Shown here piece by piece: positions 24,301 to 30,958 of a DNA stretch of 64,000 nt (positions are counted from its first letter, which is position 1; every line of letters starts with the position of its first letter). The notes beneath the pieces were generated by a model that was not told the origin of the DNA, searched no databases, and saw only the letters and a program-made list of their open reading frames with translations. A program made the position numbers and the translations under genes. This stretch comes from Amycolatopsis saalfeldensis (lineage in GTDB: Bacteria > Actinomycetota > Actinomycetes > Mycobacteriales > Pseudonocardiaceae), in the NCBI RefSeq assembly GCF_900110575.1, contig NZ_FOEF01000011.1, positions 186,001-250,000 on the forward strand, in the 5' to 3' direction.

Positions 24301-24851
24301 ACACGCTGAAGAACGCCGAGATCGCGTCGATCGTGCAGGTGCTCGGCGCGGGCACCGGGCGCACGTTCGACCTGACCACGATGCGCTACGGCCGGGTGAT
24401 CCTGATGGCCGACGCGGACGTCGACGGCTCGCACATCCGCACCCTGCTGATCACGCTGTTCGCCAAGTACATGCGGCCGGTGATCGAGGACGGCCGGCTG
24501 TACGCGGCCATGCCGCCGCTGCACAAGCTGGTCACCAAGGGCCGCAGCCCGGAGACGCACTTCACCTTCACCCAGCGCGAGATGGAGACGAGGTTCGCCG
24601 AACTGGAGGGGTCGGGCAAGCAGATCGTCACCCCCGTGCAGCGGTTCAAGGGCCTCGGCGAGATGGACGCCGACGAGCTGTGGGAGACCACGATGAACCC
24701 GGCCACCCGCGCCGTGCGGCGGATCAGCTTCGACGACGTGGAAGCCGCCGAGAACGCGCTGGAGCTGCTGATGGGCGAGAAGGTCGAGCCCCGGCGCAAC
24801 TGGCTCGTCGAATCCTCCGACCGCGTCGACCGCGAAGCCATCGACGTCTGA
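21348..24851 (+). CDS. parE: type IIA DNA topoisomerase subunit B (ParE/GyrB type), intein-containing precursor
   Basis: A 1167-residue precursor: 683 residues of topoisomerase plus a 484-residue intein. The N-terminal GHKL ATPase is seen in EVVDNSTDEG, VDDDGRGIP and GGLHGVGASAVNAL; the transducer domain follows to about 400. The TOPRIM domain has EGDSALG at the intein junction, then ADADVDGSHI and the C-terminal RFKGLGEMDADEL. It starts at GTG 21348 with GGGAGAG upstream. The subunit A gene follows 30 bp later. Actinobacteria have a separate gyrBA near the origin, so this pair is probably the topoisomerase IV-like second copy; calling it gyrase B instead cannot be excluded without the rest of the genome. 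Confidence 0.92.
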   Translation: MTAETLYGADDLTHLEGLEAVRKRPGMYIGSTDSRGINHLFSEVVDNSTDEGVAGHATRVVVTLHADGSVQVDDDGRGIPTGTHAKSGLSGVELVLTRLHAGGKFGGSGYKTSGGLHGVGASAVNALSHRFDVTVKQNGQVHQMSFAHGVPGTFDGPGPKAKFTRRSGLTLAGKMKRGERSGTSIRYWYDTRYFETGSSLDVEGVRAKLRNTAFLVPGVTYVLRTAIEDTINEETFHFPHGLVDMVDFLTPDGEKPVCGTLVINGEGTYKENAADASGVMQSNVERRAEVEVALRWGTGYERTVECFTNTIRNVHGGTHRRGFDRAVTKSLQEAIGKTRGLLKPKEDPPTLEDALEGMTAVIHVRIPEPQFTSQTKDELSTAGITRVIQSVVDKHVKAWVEDRKTKSEAKVVLQKVVDAARVRLTQKQQKDAARRKTALEGAAMPPKLVDCRTTGVARSELFLVEGDSALGCFTGDTRVALASGKSRSFADLTADWEKGVTHFGYATNKAGRVVVVPLVEPRLTKRAAPLVRVTLDNGESVRCTPDHLFRLRDGSYRRADALTPGDSLMPLYRSVSRKAEGDKLDGYERVWMNDRDEWVYTHYLADSYNLRHELDSAGNGTVRHHVDMDKRNNDPRNIRRMTWEDHAALHASMMGEHVHAGYRAWLTNGGLEFKSAMLSAQWQDPAFREACLARLAARNEDPEFRERIEQGFQDWYASLSDSEKAAYAERMRQRQAEYWASPEHRANAAERVRLFFAAPGRRAEWRERSQAQWQDEELLSWRSQATTEQFSDPAERERQRAAVVAWHDQHPEFGERHSIRMKIRMSDPATGHLSKVQAGRAHYVASVPRAERVEKQNDGRRIAALKRLSGLLSLPDAELADAYEALRLEQARTGPRFAKLLAHFDGDQARLREAASQVNHTVATVEPLGETADVYDLTVEGYHNFALEAGVFVHNSARMARVSEYQALLPLRGKILNVQKASLGDTLKNAEIASIVQVLGAGTGRTFDLTTMRYGRVILMADADVDGSHIRTLLITLFAKYMRPVIEDGRLYAAMPPLHKLVTKGRSPETHFTFTQREMETRFAELEGSGKQIVTPVQRFKGLGEMDADELWETTMNPATRAVRRISFDDVEAAENALELLMGEKVEPRRNWLVESSDRVDREAIDV
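22761..24212 (+). other. in-frame intein with HNH homing endonuclease, inserted in the TOPRIM motif
   Basis: 484 residues from Cys1 (CFTGDTRVAL) to the C-terminal His-Asn (GVFVHN), with Ser as +1 extein residue, all residues needed for standard protein splicing. Block B reads VRCTPDHLF (TxxH), block F VYDLTVEGYHNFALEAGVF. Removing it restores EGDSALG joined to SARMAR. Between splicing halves lie an HNH endonuclease core at about 151-178 (HHVDMDKRNNDPRNI, then WEDHAALH) and repeated aromatic/basic DNA-binding segments (about 215-330). The opening (DNGESVRCTPDH, then RLRDGSY and DSLMPL) closely follows the Synechocystis GyrB intein as I remember it, at the same insertion point. Confidence 0.93.
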
Positions 24852-24881
24852 TTTTCCTTCGTTCCCAAGGAGTTGTGAGCC

Positions 24882-27371
24882 ATGGCTCGCCGTAGCAAGA
24901 CCCCGGTGACGCGGGTGGACGCGAGCGCGTTCGACCAGCCGGGCGCGCAGGTCTTCGACAACCCGCTGCAGACCGAGATGGAGGACTCCTACCTGGAGTA
25001 CGCCTACTCGGTCATCCACTCCCGCGCCCTGCCCGACGCGCGCGACGGCCTCAAGCCGGTCCACCGCCGCATCATGTACTCGATGAACGAGAACGGCTAC
25101 CGCCCGACCCACGCGTACGTGAAGTCGTCCCGCGTGGTCGGCGACGTGATGGGCAAGTACCACCCACACGGCGACGTGGCGATCTACGACGCCATGGTCC
25201 GGCTGGCCCAGGACTTCTCGATGAACGCCCCGCTCATCGACGGGCACGGAAACTTCGGCAGCCCAGACGATGGACCGGCCGCCTCGCGTTATACCGAGGC
25301 CCGCATGTCGCCCGAGGCGATGCTGCTCGTCGGCGAGCTCGGGGAGGAGACCGTCGACTTCCGGGCGAACTACGACGGGTCGCTGCAGGAGCCCTCGGTG
25401 CTGCCCGCGGCGTTCCCGAACCTGCTGGTGAACGGCACGTCCGGGATCGCGGTCGGGATGGCGACCAACATGATCCCGCACAACATGGGCGAGGTCATCA
25501 ACGCGGCGCGGTGGCTGATCAATCACCCGAACGCCACGCTCGACAAGCTGATGGAGTTCGTCCCCGGCCCCGATCTGCCGACCGGCGGCGCGCTGCTGGG
25601 CCTCGACGCGGTGCGCCAGGCCTACGAGACCGGCCGCGGCGTGGTGCGGATGCGCGCGAACGTCGAAACCGGGCCGCTGGAGGGCAGCCGCGGGCGGCAG
25701 GCCATCACGGTCAACGAGCTGCCGTACGGCGTGGGGCCGGAGAAGGTGATCGAGAAGATCACCGACGAGGTCAACAAGTCCAAGCGGCTCACCGGCATCG
25801 CCGACGTCAAGGACCTGACCGACCGCGAGAACGGCACCCGCCTGGTCATCGAGTGCAAGGTGGGCGTGAACCCGCAGGCACTGCTGGCCGACCTGTACCG
25901 GCTGACGCCGCTGGAGCAGTCCTTCGGCATCAACAACCTGGTGCTGGTCGAGGGCCAGCCGCGCACGCTCGGGCTCAAGGCGCTGCTGGAGGTTTTCCTC
26001 AAGCACCGCTACGAGGTCGTCACGCGGCGCACGCGCTACCGCCGCCGCAAGCGCGAAGAGCGGCTGCACCTCGTCGAGGGTCTGCTGACCGCGCTGCTGA
26101 ACATCGACAAGGTCATCAAGCTGATCCGCGAAAGCGAAAACGCGCAGGCGGCCAAGGACGGCCTGATGCAGCGCTTCAAGCTCTCCGAGATCCAGGCCGC
26201 CTACATCCTCGACACCCCGCTGCGCCGGCTGACCAAGTACGACCGCTTGGAGCTGGAGTCCGAACAGGACAAACTGCGCGAGGAGATCGCGGAGCTGAGC
26301 ACGATCCTCGACGACGAGACGGTGCTGAAGAAGCTCGTCTCGTCGGAGCTGGCGAAGATCGCGAAGGACTTCCCCACCGAGCGGCGCACCCGGCTGATCG
26401 ACGGTGACCTCAAGGAGGTGCTGGCGGCCTCGAAGCCGTCCGGCCCGCTGGAGATCACGGACGACCCGTGCCAGGTGATCCTCTCGGCCACCGGCCTGGT
26501 CGCGCGAACGGCCGCCGAGTCGGAAGAGGCGTCCGAGGTGCGGCGCCGAAACGGCCGAGTGAAGCACGACGCCGTCTCGGCCGTCGTGCACACCACCGCG
26601 CGTGGCCAGGTGCTGCTGGTGACCAGCCGGGGCCGGGCGTTCAAGACGGACGTGCTGCCCCTGCCGGTCCTGCCGGAGCAGGCCGGCACGGTGTCACTGC
26701 GTGGCGGTATGGCCGCCAAAGAGCTGGTACCGCTGGAAAAGGGCGAGACCGTGGTCGGCATCGCCCCGCTGGGCGAGCAGGCCGCCGACTCGCCGGGCCT
26801 GGCCCTCGGCACCCGCGGCGGCGTGGTGAAGGTGTGCGCCCCCGAGTGGCCGGTCCGCTCGGACGAGTTCGAGGTGATCTCCCTGAAGCCCGGCGACGAG
26901 GTGGTCGGCGCCACCTGGCTGACCGACGGCAGCGAAACGTTGGCCTTCATGTCCTCCGAGGCCTCGCTGCTGCGCTTCGCCGCTTCGCTGGTCCGCCCGC
27001 AGGGCCTGAAGAGCGGCGGCATGGCGGGCATCAACCTCCCCACCGGCGGCAGCGCGGTCTTCTTCGGCGCGGTCCGCACCGACGACGAGGAACACGGCGA
27101 GCCCATGGTCGTGACGGCGACCGGCCAAAGCGTGAAGGTGACCCCGTTCAGCGAGTACCCGGCCAAGGGCCGGGCAACCGCCGGCGTCCGAGCCCACCGC
27201 TTCCTGAAGGGCGAAACCAGCGTGGCAGTGGCCTGGATCGGCCCACGCCCAGCCGGCGCGGCCCGCAACGGCGATCCCGTGGAACTCCCGGAAGTGGACT
27301 TGCGCCGCGACGGCTCCGGCCACGCCCACCCCGGCCCGGACGTCGTGGGGCACGCCATCGAGCGGGACTGA
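24882..27371 (+). CDS. parC: type IIA DNA topoisomerase subunit A (ParC/GyrA type)
   Basis: An 829-residue cleavage subunit. The N-terminal breakage-reunion domain holds the catalytic Tyr137 in AASRYTEARMS, the winged-helix KPVHRRIMYSM region and the quinolone pocket HPHGDVAIYDAMV, where the position of GyrA Ser83 is Ala100 and the acidic position (Asp103) is kept. A coiled coil (about 410-500, LESEQDKLREEI) and a C-terminal beta-pinwheel (about 530-820) follow. The pinwheel shows no clear GyrA box, supporting a topoisomerase IV-like role. AAGGAG precedes the ATG. It forms an operon with the intein-bearing subunit B and ends at a strong hairpin. Confidence 0.92.
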   Translation: MARRSKTPVTRVDASAFDQPGAQVFDNPLQTEMEDSYLEYAYSVIHSRALPDARDGLKPVHRRIMYSMNENGYRPTHAYVKSSRVVGDVMGKYHPHGDVAIYDAMVRLAQDFSMNAPLIDGHGNFGSPDDGPAASRYTEARMSPEAMLLVGELGEETVDFRANYDGSLQEPSVLPAAFPNLLVNGTSGIAVGMATNMIPHNMGEVINAARWLINHPNATLDKLMEFVPGPDLPTGGALLGLDAVRQAYETGRGVVRMRANVETGPLEGSRGRQAITVNELPYGVGPEKVIEKITDEVNKSKRLTGIADVKDLTDRENGTRLVIECKVGVNPQALLADLYRLTPLEQSFGINNLVLVEGQPRTLGLKALLEVFLKHRYEVVTRRTRYRRRKREERLHLVEGLLTALLNIDKVIKLIRESENAQAAKDGLMQRFKLSEIQAAYILDTPLRRLTKYDRLELESEQDKLREEIAELSTILDDETVLKKLVSSELAKIAKDFPTERRTRLIDGDLKEVLAASKPSGPLEITDDPCQVILSATGLVARTAAESEEASEVRRRNGRVKHDAVSAVVHTTARGQVLLVTSRGRAFKTDVLPLPVLPEQAGTVSLRGGMAAKELVPLEKGETVVGIAPLGEQAADSPGLALGTRGGVVKVCAPEWPVRSDEFEVISLKPGDEVVGATWLTDGSETLAFMSSEASLLRFAASLVRPQGLKSGGMAGINLPTGGSAVFFGAVRTDDEEHGEPMVVTATGQSVKVTPFSEYPAKGRATAGVRAHRFLKGETSVAVAWIGPRPAGAARNGDPVELPEVDLRRDGSGHAHPGPDVVGHAIERD

Positions 27372-27385
27372 GAGGCACTGGCAGC

Positions 27386-27422
27386 GGCCCCCCCTTGCCG
27401 GGCACTTCGGCAAGGGGGCGCC
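27386..27422 (+). terminator. terminator hairpin after parC
   Basis: GGCCCCCCCTTGCC (27386-27399) pairs with GGCAAGGGGGCGCC (27409-27422) with one mismatch and a 9-nt loop. A further outer pair AGAGGC (27371-27376) and GCCTCT (27423-27428) extends the stem, beginning at the parC stop codon. No long T run follows, but it lies between two convergent genes and could serve both. Confidence 0.75.
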
Positions 27423-27462
27423 GCCTCTGTTCTGGCTGCGGATCACGGTGCATCGGACCGCC

Positions 27463-28332
27463 TCAAGGCAGCCGAGCAGCGATGTCCTCGATCCGCCAAG
27501 GCCCTTCCGTCTCCACCACCCGGACGTCGTGCCACCCGGCCAGCTCCGAGATGGCTTCCCCCTGCACCGCGAAGACTTTGCCGGTGATCGGGCACTTCTC
27601 CGTGGCCAGGTAGGCGACCAGAGGCGAGATGTTGGCCGGAGAGAAGGCATCGAACTCACCCTCCGCCACTTCCTGGGCGAAGATCGCCCCCATGCCGGGA
27701 GTGGCCAGGGTCAGCCGGGTCCGCGCGATGGGCGCGATGGCGTTGACGCGGACGCCGTAGCGCTCCAGTTCCTGCGCGGCCACCAAGGTCATCGCGGCGA
27801 TACCGGCCTTGGCGGCGCCGTAGTTCACCTGCCCCGGGTTCGGCATGGTCGTGCCGGAAGCCGAAGCGGTGTTGATGACCGACGCGGCCACTCGGGAACC
27901 CGACTTGGCGCGGGATTTCCAATACGCCGCAGCATGGTGCAGGACCGCGACATGGCCCTTCAGGTGCACGGCGATCACCGCGTCCCACTGCTCTTCGGTC
28001 ATCCCCGCCACAAACGCGTCACGGAGGATGCCCGCGTTGTTGACGACCACGTCCAGGCGGCCGAACTCCGACACCGCCTGGTCGATCAGGCTCGCGGCGT
28101 CGGCCCAGGAGGTCACGTTCGCGGAGTTCGCCACGGCCTGGCCGCCGGACGCGCGGATTTCGTCGGCCACTTCCTGGGCGGGTGTGGTGTCGGCGCCGGT
28201 GCCGTCGTTGGCTCCGCCCAGGTCGTTGACCACGACGGCGGCGCCCTCGGCCGCGAAGAGCAGCGCGTGCTCCCGGCCGATGCCGCGGCCCGCGCCGGTG
28301 ATGACGGCGACGCGGCCGTCCAATGCTCCCAT
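27463..28332 (-). CDS. short-chain dehydrogenase, MFE-2-like 3-hydroxyacyl-CoA dehydrogenase
   Basis: A 289-residue SDR with the cofactor motif TGAGRGIGREHALLFA, NNAG (VVVNNAGILRD), catalytic Ser in NTASASGT and YxxxK in VNYGAAKAG. The HAAAYWKSRAKSG insert resembles the dehydrogenase domain of peroxisomal multifunctional enzyme type 2, which oxidises 3-hydroxyacyl-CoA. It is last in a four-gene operon after MaoC hydratase, SRPBCC and SCP-x-type thiolase genes. Together these supply hydration, dehydrogenation and thiolysis of an acyl-CoA, probably a branched or steroid side chain. AGGAG lies 8 nt before the ATG. Confidence 0.86.
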   Translation of the reverse strand: MGALDGRVAVITGAGRGIGREHALLFAAEGAAVVVNDLGGANDGTGADTTPAQEVADEIRASGGQAVANSANVTSWADAASLIDQAVSEFGRLDVVVNNAGILRDAFVAGMTEEQWDAVIAVHLKGHVAVLHHAAAYWKSRAKSGSRVAASVINTASASGTTMPNPGQVNYGAAKAGIAAMTLVAAQELERYGVRVNAIAPIARTRLTLATPGMGAIFAQEVAEGEFDAFSPANISPLVAYLATEKCPITGKVFAVQGEAISELAGWHDVRVVETEGPWRIEDIAARLP

Positions 28333-28337
28333 GCGAT

Positions 28338-29171
28338 TTACTCCTGCTCGGCAAACTCGGCGAGGCCGTCCTTCAGGACAACGGTGTCGCCGACAGTGGT
28401 TTCGAATGCGTACCTCAGCGCGCCCGCGCGCCAGATCGTCGTGTCGAGGTCCTCTCCCGGCAGGACCGGCTTCGCGAACCGCACCGCCAAGCGCCGCAGA
28501 CGGCGACGCTCCCCCACCGAGGTCAGCAGCGCCCACGACGCGAAAGCCATGGTGCACAAGCCATGCGCGATGATGCCCGGCAGACCCGCGGCGCGGGCCA
28601 CCTCGGCGTCCAGGTGGATCGGCATCGGGTCGCCGGCGGCGGGGCCGTAGCGGAACGTCTGGTCGTCGTCGACGTGCTGCGCCACCTTCGCGGCGGGCGC
28701 GCCCGAACGCGCCGAACGGTGGTCCGGGCCCAGGGTGCCGCGCGTCTCGCCGGTGTCGAAGCCGCGGACGAACAGCGTCACGTACTGCTCGTTCACCGGC
28801 TCCCCCGCCTCGTCGCGGGTTTCGAGGTACACCGTGCCGCGCGTGCCGTTCGGCAGGCCCTCGTAGCCGGTCATCTTCGCGCGCGAAACGAGTTTGTCCC
28901 CGGGCCGGATCGGGCGGTGGAAGCGGAAATCCTGCTCCCCGTGCACGACCCGCCCGAACAGCCCCGCCGGCACCACTTCCAGCGCCGGCTCCAGCAGCGA
29001 CTGGAACACGGGCACGATCGCGAACACCGGGCTCGCGACGTCACCCGCACGGTGGGCCGGGATCGGGTCGTTGGTCGCCGCCGCGTACTCGACGAGGCGG
29101 GCGCGCGTGACCTCGAACCGGCTTTCGTCGGTCCACCGGTCCAGTCCCGCCGGGTCGAAGCCCTCCGTCAT
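28338..29171 (-). CDS. MaoC-family enoyl-CoA hydratase, double hot-dog
   Basis: A 277-residue protein with two hot-dog domains. The N-terminal one (about 15-145, RFEVTRARLVEYAAATND then FRFHRPIRPGDKL) is the degenerate MaoC_dehydratas_N half. The C-terminal one (about 170-277) has the catalytic hydratase-2 motif DPMPIHLDAEVARAAGLPG with HGLCTMAF. This is the architecture of (R)-specific 2-enoyl-CoA hydratases acting on bulky substrates. Its stop lies 5 bp from the next gene's start and its own start overlaps the SRPBCC stop by 4 bp, so the cluster is translationally coupled. Confidence 0.88.
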   Translation of the reverse strand: MTEGFDPAGLDRWTDESRFEVTRARLVEYAAATNDPIPAHRAGDVASPVFAIVPVFQSLLEPALEVVPAGLFGRVVHGEQDFRFHRPIRPGDKLVSRAKMTGYEGLPNGTRGTVYLETRDEAGEPVNEQYVTLFVRGFDTGETRGTLGPDHRSARSGAPAAKVAQHVDDDQTFRYGPAAGDPMPIHLDAEVARAAGLPGIIAHGLCTMAFASWALLTSVGERRRLRRLAVRFAKPVLPGEDLDTTIWRAGALRYAFETTVGDTVVLKDGLAEFAEQE

Positions 29172-29605
29172 GAGGCCCCGACCAGCTGCTTGAAGTTCTC
29201 CAGCGAGGAGTCCAGGTTCTTCTTGCCGTCCTTCTCCACGGCCTTGCCGAGCGCGCCGACGATCATCTGCCCGGAGAACTCGGCGTCGATCGCCGCGATC
29301 GCCCCGGCGCCGCCGGCCTGCACCGACAGCGCGAAGCTGACCTTCACCCCGGCCATCCCGGTGCCGGAGATGACGAGCTTCGACGGCTCCGCGTACTCGT
29401 CGACGGTCCAGGTGATCGTGTTCGGCATGCCGAGCATCGTGACCACTTCGGACACCTGCGCGCCCAGCTCGAACCGCGCCGGCACGTCGCCCTTCCACTT
29501 GGTGTGGATGGTCAGCCACTTCTCGAAGTTGTTCGGGTCCGCGAACTCCGCCCACACCTTCTCCGGCGTGGCGGGCAGTTCGACGGACGCGCTGATCCGG
29601 CCCAT
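29168..29605 (-). CDS. SRPBCC-family (CoxG/polyketide-cyclase-like) protein
   Basis: A 145-residue START-like protein: VELPATPEKVWAEFADPNNF at the N-terminus, then KWKGDVPARFELGAQV, and a C-terminal helix LDSSLENFKQL. It resembles the CoxG/PYR-like group that binds hydrophobic ligands. It lies between thiolase and MaoC genes in a tight operon, so a role as lipid or acyl-CoA carrier is possible but unproven. The ATG has an A/G-rich AAAGGAG-type site just upstream. Confidence 0.82.
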   Translation of the reverse strand: MGRISASVELPATPEKVWAEFADPNNFEKWLTIHTKWKGDVPARFELGAQVSEVVTMLGMPNTITWTVDEYAEPSKLVISGTGMAGVKVSFALSVQAGGAGAIAAIDAEFSGQMIVGALGKAVEKDGKKNLDSSLENFKQLVGAS

Positions 29606-29618
29606 AGTGCTCCTTTTC

Positions 29619-30809
29619 CTAACGAACGGCTCGCTGATACGCGGTGACCACGGCGGCGCCGCCGAGCCCGATGTTGTGCTGCAGCGCGGCTCCGACCGCG
29701 CCGGCCTGACGCTTGCCCGCGTCGCCGCGCAGCTGCCAGGTCAGCTCGGCGCACTGCGCCAGCCCGGTCGCGCCGAGCGGGTGGCCCTTGGAGATCAGGC
29801 CGCCGGACGGGTTCACCACCCACTTGCCGCCGTACGTCGTTTCGCCGGAGTCGACGAGCTCGCCGCCGTCGCCCTCCGCGCAGAGGCCGAGTGCCTCGTA
29901 GGTGAGCAGTTCGTTGGCGGAGAAGCAGTCGTGCAGCTCGATCACCTGGAAGTCCCCGGGGCCGAGCCCGGACTGCGCGTACACGCGCACCGCGGCCTGC
30001 TTGGTCATGTCGTAGCCGACGATGTTCTTCGCGCTGCCGTCGAACGTGCTCGCGAAGTCGGTGGTCATGGCCTGGCCGACGATCTCGACGGCGCGGCCCG
30101 CCAGCCCATGGGCGTCCACATAGGACTCGCTCGCCAGTATCGCGGCGCCCGAGCCGTCGGACGTCGGCGAGCACTGCAGCTTGGTGAGCGGGTCGTAGAT
30201 CATCCGCGAGCCGAGGACGTCTTCGAGCGTGTACGCGTCCTGGAACTGCGCGTACGGATTGTTCACCGAGTGCCGGTGGTTCTTCTCGCCGATCTTCGCG
30301 AACTGCTCGGCCGTGGTGCCGTGGGCCTTCATGTGCTCACGCCCGGCGGCGCCGAACATCCACGGCGCGGGCGGGAACAGCACCTCGGAGATCTCCGCGA
30401 GGGCCTGCATGTGGTTGCCCATGGGCTGCTCGCGGTCGTCGAAGGTCGAGCCGAGCGAGCCGGGTTTCATCTTCTCGAAGCCCAGCGCCAGCACGCAGTC
30501 CGCGCGGCCGCCGCGGATCGCCTCCGCCGCCAGGTACAGCGCGGTCGAGCCGGTGGCGCAGTTGTTGTTGACGTTCACCACCGGGATGCCGGTCAGGCCC
30601 AGCTCGTAGACGGCGCGCTGGCCCGAGGTCGACTCCCCGTAGACGTACCCGACGTAGGCCTGCTGCACCTGGTCGTACTCGATCCCGGCGTCGGCCAGTG
30701 CGTTGCTGCCGGACTCCCTGGCCATCTGCGGGTAGTCCCAGCCCTCGCGGCGGCCGGGCTTCTCGAACTTCGTCATCCCGACACCGACGACGTACACCTT
30801 GTTCGCCAC
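29619..30809 (-). CDS. SCP-x/lipid-transfer-type thiolase (acetyl-CoA acetyltransferase-like)
   Basis: A 396-residue thiolase-fold protein of the lipid-transfer/SCP-x class. The catalytic Cys lies in VNNNCATGSTALYLAAEA (about 90), the second active-site pair in ELHDCFSANELL and GHPLGATGLAQ (His about 345). The N-terminus VYVVGVGMTKFEKP and a DFASTFDG insert match actinobacterial SCP-x thiolases, which act on cholesterol or bile-acid side chains. The start is the GTG at 30809 with GGGAG 7 nt upstream. It is first in the four-gene operon; a palindrome lies about 36-53 bp upstream. Confidence 0.88.
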   Translation of the reverse strand: MANKVYVVGVGMTKFEKPGRREGWDYPQMARESGSNALADAGIEYDQVQQAYVGYVYGESTSGQRAVYELGLTGIPVVNVNNNCATGSTALYLAAEAIRGGRADCVLALGFEKMKPGSLGSTFDDREQPMGNHMQALAEISEVLFPPAPWMFGAAGREHMKAHGTTAEQFAKIGEKNHRHSVNNPYAQFQDAYTLEDVLGSRMIYDPLTKLQCSPTSDGSGAAILASESYVDAHGLAGRAVEIVGQAMTTDFASTFDGSAKNIVGYDMTKQAAVRVYAQSGLGPGDFQVIELHDCFSANELLTYEALGLCAEGDGGELVDSGETTYGGKWVVNPSGGLISKGHPLGATGLAQCAELTWQLRGDAGKRQAGAVGAALQHNIGLGGAAVVTAYQRAVR

Positions 30810-30844
30810 CGCGGCACTCCCTCGTGTAGGCGTTGGCAACAAAG

Positions 30845-30862
30845 ATACAGACCTGAATGTAT
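30845..30862. promoter_or_regulatory. palindrome upstream of the thiolase operon
   Basis: ATACA (30845-30849) and TGTAT (30858-30862) are inverted repeats separated by 8 bp, in the promoter region between the SCP-x-type operon and the divergent PepSY gene. The size fits a TetR-family operator. No cognate regulator gene is adjacent, and the motif does not match the KstR consensus TNNAACNNGTTNNA. Confidence 0.35.
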
Positions 30863-30912
30863 TTTACAAGACCGGGAAAGGTGCGTGGATCACAGGGGCT
30901 TTACCTCGCCGT

Positions 30913-30931
30913 GAAGGCAAGGCTAACCTCA
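30913..30931 (+). promoter_or_regulatory. candidate iron box (IdeR/DmdR1 site)
   Basis: The 19 bases centred on AAGGCTAACCT match the actinobacterial iron box TTAGGTTAGGCTAACCTAA at 14 positions, with the right half nearly complete. It lies just upstream of the PepSY membrane protein. Members of that family are often iron-regulated. The site overlaps possible upstream start codons, arguing for a start downstream of it. Confidence 0.45.
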
Positions 30932-30958
30932 CCTCCGAGCAAGATCGAGGGGGCGACC

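Noticed and set aside
23370..26591. A 1073-residue reading frame on the minus strand across the intein and both topoisomerase genes.
   Set aside because: It is a GC-driven shadow of real coding sequence with no recognisable domain, and the plus strand carries full conserved proteins.
30845..30862. KstR (cholesterol) operator in front of the SCP-x operon.
   Set aside because: ATACA-N8-TGTAT does not fit the KstR pattern of AAC and GTT half-sites, so only a generic palindrome is reported.
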